Source of the DNA: Diabrotica undecimpunctata
Taxonomy: Eukaryota > Arthropoda > Insecta > Coleoptera > Chrysomelidae
Direction of reading: 5' to 3'
DNA length: 64,000 nucleotides
NCBI RefSeq assembly: GCF_040954645.1
Contig: NC_092804.1
Span: 148,561,108-148,625,107 of the forward strand
The notes under the pieces are model-generated. The model did not search any database. It saw only the letters and a list, made by a program, of their open reading frames with translations, and was not told the DNA's origin. Positions 11,335 to 22,845 of this stretch are shown one piece after another. A program made the position numbers and the translations under genes. Every line of letters starts with the position of its first letter. Position 1 is the stretch's first letter.

Positions 11335-12853
11335 GATCTGTTTGGGTAGGTTTTCTGTAAATATTGTACTCTAAAGAATCTTTATTACGGGATATGGTCA
11401 TATCCAAGAAGTTCAACTTTTTATCAGATTCTGGTTCCAGAGTAAAAGAGATGTTGGGATGGAGCTTATTAAGATCATCCAGAATCTGTAAAGCATCATC
11501 TTGGGTTCCCTGTATGAGAGCTATACAATCATCAACATACCTTAACCAAAAAACTATTTTGCTGTTGTTGTTAACAAACTTCTGTTCTAAGCTGTCTAAG
11601 AAAATATCAGCTAGAAAAGGTGATAATAGAGATCCCATTGCTAAACCTGTTAATTGTTTATATATTTTTTGATTGAATTGAAAGAAGTCCTGATCCAGAC
11701 AGAATTTAAGTATAGTTAAGATAGCATCTTTGTCTTTTGCCGATATGTTGCAATTGTCTAGAAATTTGTGTACTAAAGGTAATGTTTCATCTCTTGGTAC
11801 AGAAGTAAACAAATTGGAAACATCAAAAGAAACTAAATAAAAACCCTCTTCTATCCTAATGTTATTTAAACGTCCTATTAGATCTAAAGAATTTTTAATG
11901 GAGAACTTAGGTTTAAAATTAGTGATAGACTGAATTGTGTTGTAAATAAACTCTGATAAAATAGAAACTGGAGTGTTACAAAAACTTACTACAGGCCTTA
12001 TGGGACAATTGTGTCTATGGATTTTAGGAAGTCCATATAACCTAGGTGTTATAGGATCAGATACAGTTAACTTTCTGTTGTTATATTTAGTAATAGTGTC
12101 ATTAAACAATTTAACCATTGCTTTTGTTTTATTAATAAAGGTGTTAAGTGGATTTTTTTCCAAAACTACAAAACTGTTATCAGAAAAAAAAAAAGATTCT
12201 ACTTTCTCTATGTATTGAGTTTGTTCTAAGATTACAACACAATTACCCTTATCAGCCTTGCTGAGTACAAGAGAATCTCTATTAATTTTTTGTTTAATTG
12301 ATTTTAGCAAATCCTTTTGTTTTTTAAAAATATGGTGATTTCTATGAAAATTGCGTTTGTACTTACATTGTTGTTGTTGAAGTAAGCTAATGCAAGAGTT
12401 TCTCAAATATTGTTTAGTATCAGCATTGTTAGACATACCTTCTATTAGAGTATCCAGGTCTATTGCAAATCCTCTCAGCACTGAGTCACTTAACCTAAAA
12501 TTCTGACAAGAAAACTTAAGGCCTAATCCTAAAAAATATAGTTCATCCACTGAAAAGTTAGTGTTACTTAGATTTAGGACTCTAGGATGAAATTGGTGAT
12601 CTGAAAACTTATGCATAAGTGTTGAGATGCTTATCTGTTGTTTTTGCAAAATCAAACGGTTTAATTTGTTGGTAAGACTTCTCTTCTTGGTGGATTGTAA
12701 GACCTCATCTTCTATGTTGTTAAAGGAGTCGTTGACAAGAAACCAAGGATGTTGTTGCAAAATTTGATCATAAGTAATTTTAAGATTGACAATAATATGG
12801 TGAAGTTTGGTATAGTGCTTCTTAAGTTCTCTTTTCAGGATCTTTTTCTCCAA
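11264..12853 (-). CDS. PLE1 reverse transcriptase
   Basis: About 529 codons. The frame opens right after an in-frame TAG and has no ATG at its left edge (it opens with TTG), so the true start is unclear. Motifs in order: LSKADKGNCVVIL (near residue 200), PRLYGLPKIHR and PIRPVVSF, LVSFDVSNLFTSVPRDETL (catalytic Asp), GLAMGSLLSPFLADIFLDSL, RYVDDCIAL (catalytic Asp pair, about residue 437) and KLNFLDMTI. This set is typical of Penelope-like RTs, which are related to telomerase. The frame ends after MAAFNSYIH and overlaps the GIY-YIG frame by 71 bases, so one frameshift separates what was a single polyprotein. Confidence 0.85.
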   Translation of the reverse strand: MEKKILKRELKKHYTKLHHIIVNLKITYDQILQQHPWFLVNDSFNNIEDEVLQSTKKRSLTNKLNRLILQKQQISISTLMHKFSDHQFHPRVLNLSNTNFSVDELYFLGLGLKFSCQNFRLSDSVLRGFAIDLDTLIEGMSNNADTKQYLRNSCISLLQQQQCKYKRNFHRNHHIFKKQKDLLKSIKQKINRDSLVLSKADKGNCVVILEQTQYIEKVESFFFSDNSFVVLEKNPLNTFINKTKAMVKLFNDTITKYNNRKLTVSDPITPRLYGLPKIHRHNCPIRPVVSFCNTPVSILSEFIYNTIQSITNFKPKFSIKNSLDLIGRLNNIRIEEGFYLVSFDVSNLFTSVPRDETLPLVHKFLDNCNISAKDKDAILTILKFCLDQDFFQFNQKIYKQLTGLAMGSLLSPFLADIFLDSLEQKFVNNNSKIVFWLRYVDDCIALIQGTQDDALQILDDLNKLHPNISFTLEPESDKKLNFLDMTISRNKDSLEYNIYRKPTQTDHVIHDTSNHPTQHKMAAFNSYIH

Positions 12854-12857
12854 AATC

Positions 12858-13043
12858 TAATCACATAAAAACTCTTTATCAACCATAAACTTTTTTTTAT
12901 CGAAGTTAATCAATTTATTTAGTTATAAAAAACGTTTCTTGGCTTATTTCAGATGCTCCTGAAGATGATCTAGGGATCGAAAGTACTTGGGCAAGATTAA
13001 ATCAAACTGTGCTCGATATATGCCTTTTATTTGATCAAAGTTC
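12858..13043 (+). repeat. PLE1 terminal arm, right copy
   Basis: Inverted partner of 9761-9950. It lies just upstream of the RT frame, so it would include the promoter and 5' leader if the element is transcribed from this side. It contains an intact CTGAAGA ... GAAA core (12959-12982). Confidence 0.75.
12959..12982 (+). ncRNA. Hammerhead-ribozyme-like core in the PLE1 arm
   Basis: CTGAAGA is followed by a GATC-tagg-GATC hairpin and GAAA, the conserved order of a hammerhead core (CUGANGA, stem II, GAAA). Hammerhead motifs are known at ends of Penelope-like elements. Stems I and III and the cleavage triplet are not clear by eye, so activity is unproven. Confidence 0.45.
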
Positions 13044-13097
13044 ATTTATTCGAGCATTCAACCTTATATTTATTTATATACTTTATTCACCAAACTC

Positions 13098-13260
13098 AAT
13101 TATCATCATCATCAACCTGTATGCGTCCACTGCTCGACATAGGTCTCCCTTAGATCTTTCCATCTGTCTATGTCTTGTGCGGCTTGTATCCAGTTATTGT
13201 TATCACGCTTCAGGTCGTCAGTTCATCTAGTTAGTGGGCGTCCTGCTTCACTCGAAATGG
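13098..13260 (-). pseudogene. RTE-like LINE 3' tail fragment
   Basis: The reverse strand reads GRPLTRWTDDLKRDNNNWIQ then AQDIDRWKDLRETYVEQWTH and ends in a tcatcatcatc tract (13101-13114). This is the extreme C-terminus of an RTE-like ORF2 with its simple-repeat tail. It is 5'-truncated and of a different subfamily from the fragment at 9122-9760. Confidence 0.7.
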
Positions 13261-13439
13261 GTTTTTTTTACTCGACAGGGATAGTTGTAAAACAAGGTCA
13301 TAGAGGGATAAATCTATTGGGACCCATCGCCAGTGGAAATAATAAATCTTGTGTTTTTTCCATCATTAAGGATATTTATATTAGAATCAGTAAACATTTG
13401 TTGTTTTACGTACCAAGGAATCTGTTTTTTTTTTGCCTC

Positions 13440-13505
13440 TCAGTATATTCCCTCAAGTATATTGCGGGCATTAAAATCGCCTAAAATAATAAGAGACTCT
13501 GGGAT
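13440..13505 (-). pseudogene. LINE endonuclease scrap with GDFN motif
   Basis: The reverse strand reads ESLIILGDFNARNILEGIY, which contains the GDFN signature of LINE EEP endonucleases. Flanking sequence at 13270-13440 and 13510-13700 is too decayed to extend the match. Confidence 0.4.
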
Positions 13506-14815
13506 TTAATTAAATAGATCAGTACTAGTAATATACTGTTTGAACAGTCCAAGTACAAATATTTTGTGAGGACAATTTTTGAGGGAACGAGAGAACTATA
13601 CCAAGAAATCCTCATTCTAATTAAGAGATATTTGTGGTACTGATGACGTTCTTCAACCTGCTCTTCCGAGTAATAATATACCTGAAAGATGCAGTTATTT
13701 TGACTAGAAAAAAAAAACAAAAAATGCTTGCTTTATAAGCAATAAATACATGTTTTTGAAAAACACTACATTTATTTGTTGATCTTGTCTTATCAATGAC
13801 AACCAGGAGTAATAGCAGCTTTTTCAGTTGTTAGGAGTAATATTAGGAGTAATACCTGTTCTAGTTTACCTGAGTATAACTAAAATTACTATATGTTTCT
13901 TATACCATGTATGTATTATTAATCCTAAAAGTAAAAGTTGTTGTTCACTAAATAAAAGGTATGATATTTTTTCTAAAACAATGTTTAATAAATACCGGTC
14001 TCTTGAACCAGCGCGACTATGCATGGACTACTAAAAATTTCATTTCATTATTAATAAATTGTATGAAATATACTCATTTATGATAACAATAAATTAATTA
14101 TTATTGTATAAAATTATATTTGTTTTTACACAAACATAAAGAAAAGGAAAATCGTAGGAAGAATATTTCATGACACAATTTAAATAACACAATATTTTAC
14201 TTTTGAAAATATTATACAAACTATATTCCGTTCCAATTCAATTAACCCGCCCAGTTAATTGTAACTTATGGATATTTATTGGTTTATATAAAAATAAAAA
14301 CAATACAAACTTAATTAGTTAAATCGTCAATTAATTAAAGTGAAGCAAAAAGAATTCAAACCAATTTCCCATTGAAATTAGTTTCGTGCTTTATACAAAA
14401 GCTGTTTTCGTTCTTCGCTAAAATAAAAGAATCGAAAAGCCAATTTCGTTGGGAGGGTATTTTTCAGATAATATCACACTCTTATTTATTACTATTTCTT
14501 TGTTTTATTGTATTCTTTTTATTTCTACTAAATAAATACATGAAATTAGTTTATATCTTGTTGTCATTTGGAATAAGTTTTATTAGAATAGCTTCCATTA
14601 ATGTAGAAAGAAACAATAAAAAATATAGCGAGTCTACATATTCGTCTTCATTCAATCATTTCAAAAATATTAACCTACTGGTTGATAATATTGTAAACTT
14701 TTCAGAAGTCTTGATTTTTATTTTGGTATCATAATTTTTTTGTAAAATTAAACTTTGTATAATCAAGTCTACATAGTTACATTATTAGTATACGTGTAAA
14801 TGTATATTACACTTA
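13506..14815. other. AT-rich stretch without a supported gene
   Basis: A 120-codon frame at 14372-14734 is hydrophobic, opens with TTG, resembles nothing I know and is in very AT-rich DNA, so I do not call it. No RNA gene or clear repeat is seen. Confidence 0.3.
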
Positions 14816-15124
14816 GGGCTAATTGTTTGAATGCTAATCAAAACTTAATTGTAATCAAATATTTAATTAAAATCAAATACGTACATTTACATACATTTTG
14901 AGGTTATGTTAACTGATTTATATTATTCAATTTTATTATTTTACGTTTTAATTTAAAACAAACCATAATTAAACTCTTTCTTGTGTTAATTTTATGTTTT
15001 TATTTACAAACCAATAAAAATAATAAGCAATTTTTAATAATTTTGACAGCTTCTGTGAGGTATTTGATTGTAATTAAATATTTAATTATAATCAAGTTTT
15101 GATTACCGTTTAAACAATCGGCCC
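14816..15124. mobile_element. PIF/Harbinger-type MITE with TTA duplication
   Basis: Inverted repeats of about 65 bp (14816-14880 and 15060-15124) begin GGGCTAATTGTTT on the left and GGGCCGATTGTTT on the right. Flanking TTA at 14813-14815 and 15125-15127 is a 3-bp duplication, as PIF/Harbinger elements produce. The 309-bp unit has no coding capacity and could form a long hairpin. Confidence 0.75.
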
Positions 15125-15667
15125 TTATATAGTCGAAAGCTGTAACGTTTTTATCTTATTGAAATTTACTTGATGTATTTTAAGAAACTGAAGCTAAAAG
15201 ATAAAGACATTTTAAGTAATTACCTTTCACAGACTTAAAAAATGTTTTTGTTAATGCTCAATAGGTATCAGTCTTTACATATATGTTTTAAATAAAATAC
15301 AGGATAAGAGAAAATATAAATAAAAATTCAGCAAGCCTCTGGCTCGATTGAAAGTAATCCTCCATTTCCTTTTGTCCCAAGTTTTATTTCTAGGTTTCTG
15401 AGTTCAACTGGTTGACATTTTCTTTTAATGTAAATTTCCTTATGTTTCCTCCTCTTCGCCTCTTTCTTCTTAAGGTTGTCCTCTAGTTATATTATTTCTA
15501 TTAGTTCTATTATAAAAAAAACCATAAACTGGATACTAAAGAATCTAGGAAAGTTATTTAGGTACTGTCTCAATAAAGATATTTCTAAGATCGTAAGTTA
15601 GCTTCTTAATAAGCTTGGGTTTACAGGTTGCTTGAATCTTCATCAATGAGAAATCTCCTCACTTTAT

Positions 15668-15890
<223 letters not shown>

Positions 15891-17640
15891 AGCCACTTAT
15901 TAAGTTTGTTTGTTACAAATAAAAAAACATGGAAAACATATAATTATGCAAAAAAACGTCAGCTGGAAAAGTTGAAGAAAGTCAAAGAAATCGAAATGAG
16001 AAAAGACATAACCGCAAAATGTTAAGAACCTAGAGGAAACTGTATAATGCTAAAAGTGAGTTTTAAAAAGATCGTAGTATAAGAATGGAAATGGGAAAAG
16101 AAAGCATGTTTAAAAGTGTATATGTTAGGAGCAATGGCCGAAATTGATAAATCCTAGCATTGTAAGAAAAATCTTGTCCACTTATAGCATTGTACCCCTG
16201 TACTGTACAATCTTCGAAATAGATATAATCGTCGGACCTTATAAAATAAAAGAATTGCTGTACTATGTTTGAATTTCAATGAGTAGCCATGCGTCAAAGT
16301 TTGGGAGAAGATGACAGACATCGATTCATATTGATTTTTAACATTATCACTCTATTGTAGAACAATTTCTTCTCATTATTTATATTTTAGTTTGACACAG
16401 CATTTTATGACATTCTCAATTTAAAATATATACTTTCAATTTTCAAATATGACAAATCTCAAATAAAATGTCTTAATATTTTGAATTTCAGTCTGAAAAC
16501 TTTAAAAAGGAATTTTTTTATACGTTCCCTACATTTTTGAAAGCTGTTCATGTTTTTCCAATTAGGATAGAATTGCTATTATGTAAATTTTTCGGACCCT
16601 TCTTTTTAAAAAATTGCTTATTATATCAGCTAACTTGTTACGATTTTAATGAATCCAAACAAGGTGGCCAAAGCAAGTTTTCATCATCTCTTCTTCGTTC
16701 GTGCGATATCTCGTTAAGGCATTCGAACTCATAAAACTTTTACGAGTCTCGGGAGACGTTGAAATTGAAAACAAATGAACATTGGACGGCATACGCTGAA
16801 TAAAAATAGAGAATTGGTTTAGAACCTCTTATTGGTTTCGCAGATATTCGCATTTGGAGTTGCCTTTTAAGTTAGCATCGTCGATGTCGTAAAGACGAGC
16901 GGGCTTACGAGTTGAAGTAGCAGATAAGAAAGTTTCAAATTTTAATTTGGTGTGGTGTTGAAAACTTAAAAGTCAAATGGTAAAATATTCATAAAATTAT
17001 AAGATTAGTTTAAGTGGTTTCAACTTAACAATTAGAAAATGATTACTAAAGTTTTATTAATTTTGTCATTATTGAAAACTTTTTATTGGATATTAATATT
17101 AAAAAAATCGGGATTTTTTTTGGTATCGAATTAAATGGAATTTTCGAAATTTAGGATAACACAATATCTCTGTATCGTATCTACATTAGGGTGGAGTGAA
17201 ACATGAAGAATTTTTTTTTTATTTTTTATTCGAAATGTATAGCTCGTAGGATGTATTGCTTATTACATAGAGGAGTACTAGGTTTTTTTTATTTTTTTTC
17301 TACTATTTTATCTTCAAGGTTCTAGAGGGTAAAACAAAAAAAAAATTTTGTTCTAATGTAATAGCGCGGACGTTAAATATATTAACGACAATTAGGCTTT
17401 TTACCAACTTTTATAGTTTCAAAAGTCTTCTACATTTAAATAGACAGGAAAATACAAATCCCTTATTTCATAAAAACTTTTAATATAGAAAACAATAAAA
17501 ATCTCTTATTTTGTAAATACTTTTAATATAGAAAACAAACCATTTACTAAATAAACAGGTTCTTTTTAAAAAAAAAGTTCAACTAAATATTATATCCTAG
17601 ACTATTAAATTGAAATTAAACTGCTACTTATCTTTAACCC
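15891..17640. other. AT-rich stretch without a supported gene
   Basis: No recognisable protein motif, tRNA or paired terminal repeat is seen. The tract 17340-17530 contains two similar phrases (cttttaatatagaaaacaa), a short local duplication. Confidence 0.3.
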
Positions 17641-17649
17641 CCTAAAAAA

Positions 17650-20600
17650 TTTATGCACTGTATTGCGTCTTAGTGTTAAATCGAGGTAATATGGTTCTTC
17701 AATGAATCCTTGACTGAATAAATCCATCTCTGAAGTTATAATCGAGGAAAGAACTGGAAGCTTCTGTTACAACCTTCACACATCTTTCTACTGCTTAAGT
17801 ATGTCAATGAAATGACAGAAAATTTGTTGGAAAAATTTCTTTACCATTAATACATTTTCTAATATCCTCATCAGTTGTAGCACATAAAATGGGAGAAATT
17901 GTAACAGAGCAATTTTGCCAATCAATAAGTTCATAATATACACTAGCATTGAAATTTAAATCAGGAATTAGAAATTCTGTTAGATTCGTGTCCAAAGTAG
18001 GTATTTTTGTGTGCGTCTAAGGCAAGTTGTCTTATGGCGGGACTATCATCAGAAAGCATTGCTAGGAGTAGGTTCTCCGGATGACAAAAATACGAATGTC
18101 TTTTGATAACAGGATCAATGACGGCTTTTAACTAATTTCTCAGGTAGCGTAACAATTGAATCATTTTTAAGATGTGTCTTGCTTCTTCACTACATGATAG
18201 CTTTGTTTTAATATTAAACCACACTGGCGCATAAACTTTTACCACACATTCTGCCAAAGATCTTAAAACCAAAGACGGATTTTGATTTTTATTTCCGACT
18301 TAAACACGCAATATACGATTTGCCTTTGCAACCCATCGTGCGTGTGATAGTTTACCCGGATTACGAGTTGCTAAATCCATCGAGTACTTTCCACTAGAAA
18401 GCGAATGACAAACTTTCGTGTAAGTACTTTTGATCTCTGCTAAGGTCCCTTATAACTGCTGCATCTAATTGTGGTAAAGTGGTATGAATAGAAACAAAAT
18501 GGACTACTGGTAAATTTTCGCAAGACTCCAATAGTTTACCTACAGTGCCAGAGTATTTACGAGGTCTCGAAGTTTCTCCATAGAGATATTAAAAGATATG
18601 CCGGAGGGGCAATTCATTCATGTGTAACAGACAAATTGACTACTGCAGAGGACGTTTCAGTTTTGTCTCTAAAACCGTAAAACCCCATTCTTCCTCCTAG
18701 TGTTGACTGCTGTACCGTCGCAGCCTAGTACTAAAAGATTACCTGTGCCAATACCGGATTTTTCAAAAAAATTTAATATATATGCGGCAATATGTCTTCC
18801 TGTATCAGACGTTGGAGTAATGTGATTTAGATATTTATAACCTGGTTCTTCAAGTAACGAAATGTGTTCTTCGGATTTTTACCTTGCGATGAAGTTTATC
18901 TCCAACCTTTTTTTGGCACAGAGTTTTATCCGTTCTGCCATCGTAGTATAATCCTCTTATCTCTGCAGAAGATGATTTGAGTTCACTTTGCAGAGCAGAA
19001 CGGTGTTTTTACGTGCTCTTCGGAGTTTACTCCGGTCAATAACGGAAGAGGTGTCATTTTTGCAAGTGCTGCTGCGGACCGGTCTGATATGCTAAATTAA
19101 TCCGAAATCCGTGCCAAATTGGAAATATATAATCTTATTTGCTGCTGGTACTGCGACGTGATATAAGTGTTGAAGCTTCAGGTTTAACCTCGTGTTTGTC
19201 TGAAATATTTCTCAAGTTTATCCGACAACTCAGAATCCGATGAATAGGATGTATTGTCTTCCTTGAAATTTGTAACATTATATTGTACATTATACTGATG
19301 ATTGTGATCTTTAAGACAATTTTTCTCTTTTTCTTTTGAAATTCTTTCAAACTCCTTGGCCTTAATTTGTCGTTCTTCTATGGCTTGTAGATTTTCCGTT
19401 TCGATTACATCAACGTTCCCAATGACAAATTTTCTCTTTAATCGTTGATCTTGTATAAAGTCTCTTTCTAGAGGTGGTATTTTACGTTTTTTATCACAAA
19501 CACATGAATCAAATGGAACACATTTACATGCAGCAACATCAAAGTGAGTGTTTTCTTGAATCATCTTTGAACTATTTTAATCTTAAATTCTAAGTGTTGT
19601 AACAAAAATATGCTAATGTAACAAAAATTGTGCTAAGGAGTCTGGGTGACTCTATCCAGTGTAGCAAAAGGGTAAACTCTAAAATGTACCTTGATACACC
19701 AACGAACTAATATGTGGAATAACAGAAGATGGAAGGGATTAGATAGAAATAAATTATGTAAAAGAAATAAATAAAGAGTAAATATGAATTTTAAATTATA
19801 GCAGAATTAAGTGTTGACTAGCGACTATGCAGGAGAATGACCACTTGACACTCAAAGAAGGATTCGGCCAATTTGCATGCCCTGCAGAGACCGTAAGATA
19901 TAAGAACTAATGACAAGAAAACCACCAAGAAATAAACAGATGAAAAATAAAAGTTGCTCTAATGAATGCTTGGGCGCCAGGAAGTTAAATGTTTTCTTCC
20001 GAGATATCTTGTATTGCTGAAATATAAAAGATAGGTACAAATTGAAATATTAAATTTTAACCACAACTTTAATAATTACCAAACTTAGGTACAAACTATT
20101 TTAAAAGCTTATATACTAAACCACCACCTCTTATGTACAGTTAACTATAGCTATATTTACAGTAAAATCCCTGAATATAATTATAAAACAATTTGCCCCT
20201 GGTATACCCCTTAATTTTAAATTGTGACAAAAGTTATATCCAATAATAATGTATAAATAATAAATATAATTATATACTACTCACTAATAGTTTAGCTTTC
20301 GTTCAATAATTGTTTAGGGTTTTAAGTGAAAATTCTCGGGATATGTGTGCACACGATAACCTAACAAAAAAAAATTCAAGGGAGAGTTATAACTTCATCC
20401 CTTGGTAAACAATAAATAATTAAATTAAATTACAATGATAAATGTATTTTAAAAAAAATGAAGATATTTATTATTAAGGATATTTTTAAATTAAAGTGAA
20501 ACCAAAAGTTAAAACCTTGAAGAGGACGTAGCAAAAGTTATTTAAAATAATTGAATGATAACAAAAACAAAAGTCAGTTCTTCCTGCCGGTTTCCGTAGG

Positions 20601-21551
20601 TTTCCCTCGAAGATGATCCGGTGGAGAACTAGACTCAGGTGGTAAAAAGATACCAAACCTGGATTCCCTGGATCAGGTACTATTGGGCAAATAATTCCAA
20701 CTAAAAATGCTTCTTAATTTCCATAAATAAACTTGAAATTTCTTCCCCTTGTCCTAAGTAAGGATAACCCCAAAACTAAAAAAAAATCTTCTCCTGACTT
20801 GTAACTGGATTCTTGGAGTAGGCGGCTAGGGTGATCCAACTGAAAATATCCTCGTACAAAACAACAAAATAACTCAAATGATTTCTTCTAAAATAAACAG
20901 CTCTTCACAATAAAATAAAGTTAAACTAAATTCGGGAAAAAGTGGCAGTCCTAGCCGCAACTACTCTGAAAGAATAGATTTTCCTTCCTTCACATCCAGT
21001 TGACAAGTCACCGTTAAGGTCCTACACGTCTTAGAATGAATGTACTTTCAGAATCTTGCCACTGGGGGCGCAGTTTAATGCCAACCTTAGAAAATAAGAT
21101 TTACTGGGAGTTATTTAAATATTTAGTTTAAGAATATTTCAATATGAATTTAATTTAGAATTAAATTAAAAGATTCCAGTCACAAAAAGAAGGTAAACGA
21201 TTATTTAAGTAACGGACTCGTTACAGTGTCATTACGTTTTTGTTTTGGATATCTGATGAGAGTTTGGTGCTTACTCATAATATCTTGAATTAATCGAATA
21301 ATACGATTGCCTGTTACAGTGGGAACTGATGCTTTTTCCCAGATGGCTTCGATTTCACTGGTAAGTAATTAAGAAATAACTAGAACACTAGGATTCTTGC
21401 CGGAATCCATACCTTTTAGTTCATTTTTAATAAGTAGATATCCCTTCATAACATCTTCTATAGTTGGCAAAACATTAGAAGGTATATTCGCAGGTGCACC
21501 AAATATAGGACAATTAGTAGTGCCCCTAGTGTCTTTCACTGGCAGACTCAT
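17650..21551 (-). pseudogene. Decayed gene of a multi-copy arthropod family of unknown function
   Basis: On the reverse strand, collinear blocks read: 21551-21240 (MSLPVKDTRG ... VLPTIEDVMKGYLLIKNE ... ASVPTVTGNRIIRLIQDI), then 19550-19184 (HFDVAACKCVPFDSC, PPLERDFIQDQR), then frameshifted pieces resembling LALDRTGVSDRAAALAK near 19060, GIGTGNLLVLGCDGTAVNT near 18740, GKYSMDLATRNPGKLSHARW near 18360, HPENLLLAMLSDDSPAIRQL near 18060, and YYELIDWQNCSVTISP with CHSQAVERCVKVVTEAS near 17780. I recognise the overall layout from uncharacterised multi-copy proteins predicted in insects; no function is known to me. Stops and frameshifts abound, and a 1.6-kb insert splits the N-terminal part. It could be a transposon-encoded or a host-expanded family. 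Confidence 0.6.
19598..21225 (-). mobile_element. Probable solo LTR, 1,628 bp
   Basis: The unit begins TGTAAC and ends GTTACA and is flanked by GTGT on both sides (19594-19597 and 21226-21229), the 4-bp duplication pattern of LTR retrotransposons. It interrupts the pseudogene at 17650-21551 exactly where coding similarity stops on one side and resumes on the other. It has no long frame. A short tandem tgtaacaaaaat at 19598 and 19617 blurs the left boundary slightly. The length is large for a solo LTR, so another non-coding element with TG...CA ends is possible. Confidence 0.55.
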
Positions 21552-21914
21552 AACGTACCGATTAATTATTATAATAACGATCTTATCACTACGGCAATCA
21601 CAGTGGGACTGAAGACTGAACTAACTTCGTCTTATTTACTTCGTCGCACCGATCTAGCACGAAACAGGTCAAAAAACGTTTCATAGAAAAAGAACATTTC
21701 ACGGGAAGCCTTTACGAGTGGCATAGCTTTATTTAATAAAAATTAACTGTAAGGCGAACATTCAACATTATTTGAAGAGATTTTTGATCTGTTTTATTTT
21801 TTTAAAATAACGCTCATAGTTTTACTTGGGTAACAGATAGAGCTTTAATTAGATTGTTTTTAACTAAAATAACAAATAACAATTAACGTCGATAAAGCAG
21901 CTTCTTTTATTATT
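21226..21914. other. First block of the decayed gene, then non-coding DNA
   Basis: 21240-21551 is the N-terminal block of the pseudogene described at 17650-21551. From 21552 to 21914 nothing is recognised. Confidence 0.4.
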
Positions 21915-22145
21915 GTAATGAGGTGTAATTAATCTTCTTTGATAATTTATTAAACTATCTTTAAACTTGAATAAAGTTCTACATATTCTGTTTTCCAAAG
22001 GCTTTGTTGGATCCTTTGTTAATTATGTATAAGGTCTCTTTTGTTTAGATATCTTTAGATAATAGATTTTTAATTTTGTTTTCATATTGAATTTTATCCA
22101 TTATCACAGTTGCATTCCCCTTCTCTGCTGGTAGAAAAATTATGA
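21915..22145 (-). pseudogene. Penelope-like RT N-terminal scrap
   Basis: The reverse strand reads FLPAEKGNATVIMDKIQYENK followed by KIKNLLSKDI, the conserved lead-in to the RT of Penelope-like elements (compare LSKADKGNCVVIL in PLE1). Downstream sequence is full of stops. The sequence at 22240-22700, including a GATCCCGA/TCGGGGTC hairpin near 22380, may be its 5' region, but that is a guess. Confidence 0.5.
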
Positions 22146-22845
22146 AGCTTTATTAAAATCAAACAATCCCTATAATAAAGAAAAGAATCCAAACCTTAAA
22201 ATATTTCCTTTTTTCACTTTCTTAAAAACTCTTTTGTATAAAAACTATATATTATAATTCATTCAAATATATCCAGATATGGAAAATAGCAGCTACCCGT
22301 TGAAATAAATCTTTTGTAAGACCCTCATCGCACATATGTAAAAGATCGAACGATCAAATTACTTTAAACCTATCTAAATTGATCCCGACTTGTAATCGGG
22401 GTCCGCTAACGCCGAGAAAAATCTCAGCCATCAATAAGGATCTAGAAACCAAGATTACGTCTCCGCATCGTTGATATATTGACATACAAGAAAGCAATTT
22501 GTAAGTCAAAATTCGACAAAAATCGGTACGTTATTGCCGGATTACCTATGAATAAGAACTTATTGAGCACATATTACAAAATGTAGTAAAAATGAATCTC
22601 TTGTCAAGACGAGAAAAATTGGTATTCGTCTAATACGAAATATAAGGATGATTTTATTATTATTTGATTATTAATTAATTTTTTTTTAAATAGCAAAACT
22701 CATTTTCTAATAAATTAATCATTGAATTTTATGCCGTTTACCAGTAAGCATTTCAAATATTTTTTAAACTCACATATGGCTACACTCGATTTGTTATACG
22801 TCTTTATTTCAAAGTCAAAAAGTTGTAAATATCGATGAGCAAGCT
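22146..22845. other. Non-coding stretch with a GC-richer hairpin
   Basis: No gene. At 22381-22402 the words gatcccga and tcggggtc pair around a short loop. A possible 5' part of the PLE scrap next to it. Confidence 0.3.

Larger units (their letters stand above)
9761..13043 (-). mobile_element. Penelope-like element PLE1 with inverted terminal arms
   Basis: A 3.28-kb unit: an arm at 9761-9950, a coding region on the reverse strand, and an inverted arm at 12858-13043. The arms align almost throughout with a few substitutions and one small indel. Between them lies an RT plus GIY-YIG endonuclease split by a single frameshift. Penelope-like elements are known to carry terminal repeats in direct or inverted orientation and to use a GIY-YIG endonuclease. 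The stretch 9951-10575 would be the 3' untranslated part. It is the least damaged autonomous-type element in the window. Confidence 0.8.

Noticed and set aside
11364..12218. Forward-strand frames inside PLE1
   Set aside because: Antisense shadows of the reverse-strand RT.
14372..14734. 120-codon hydrophobic frame
   Set aside because: Opens with TTG, composition follows the AT-rich background, no motif or neighbours support a gene.
22381..22430. tRNA-like hairpin cluster
   Set aside because: One good hairpin but no acceptor or anticodon arm in the right places.
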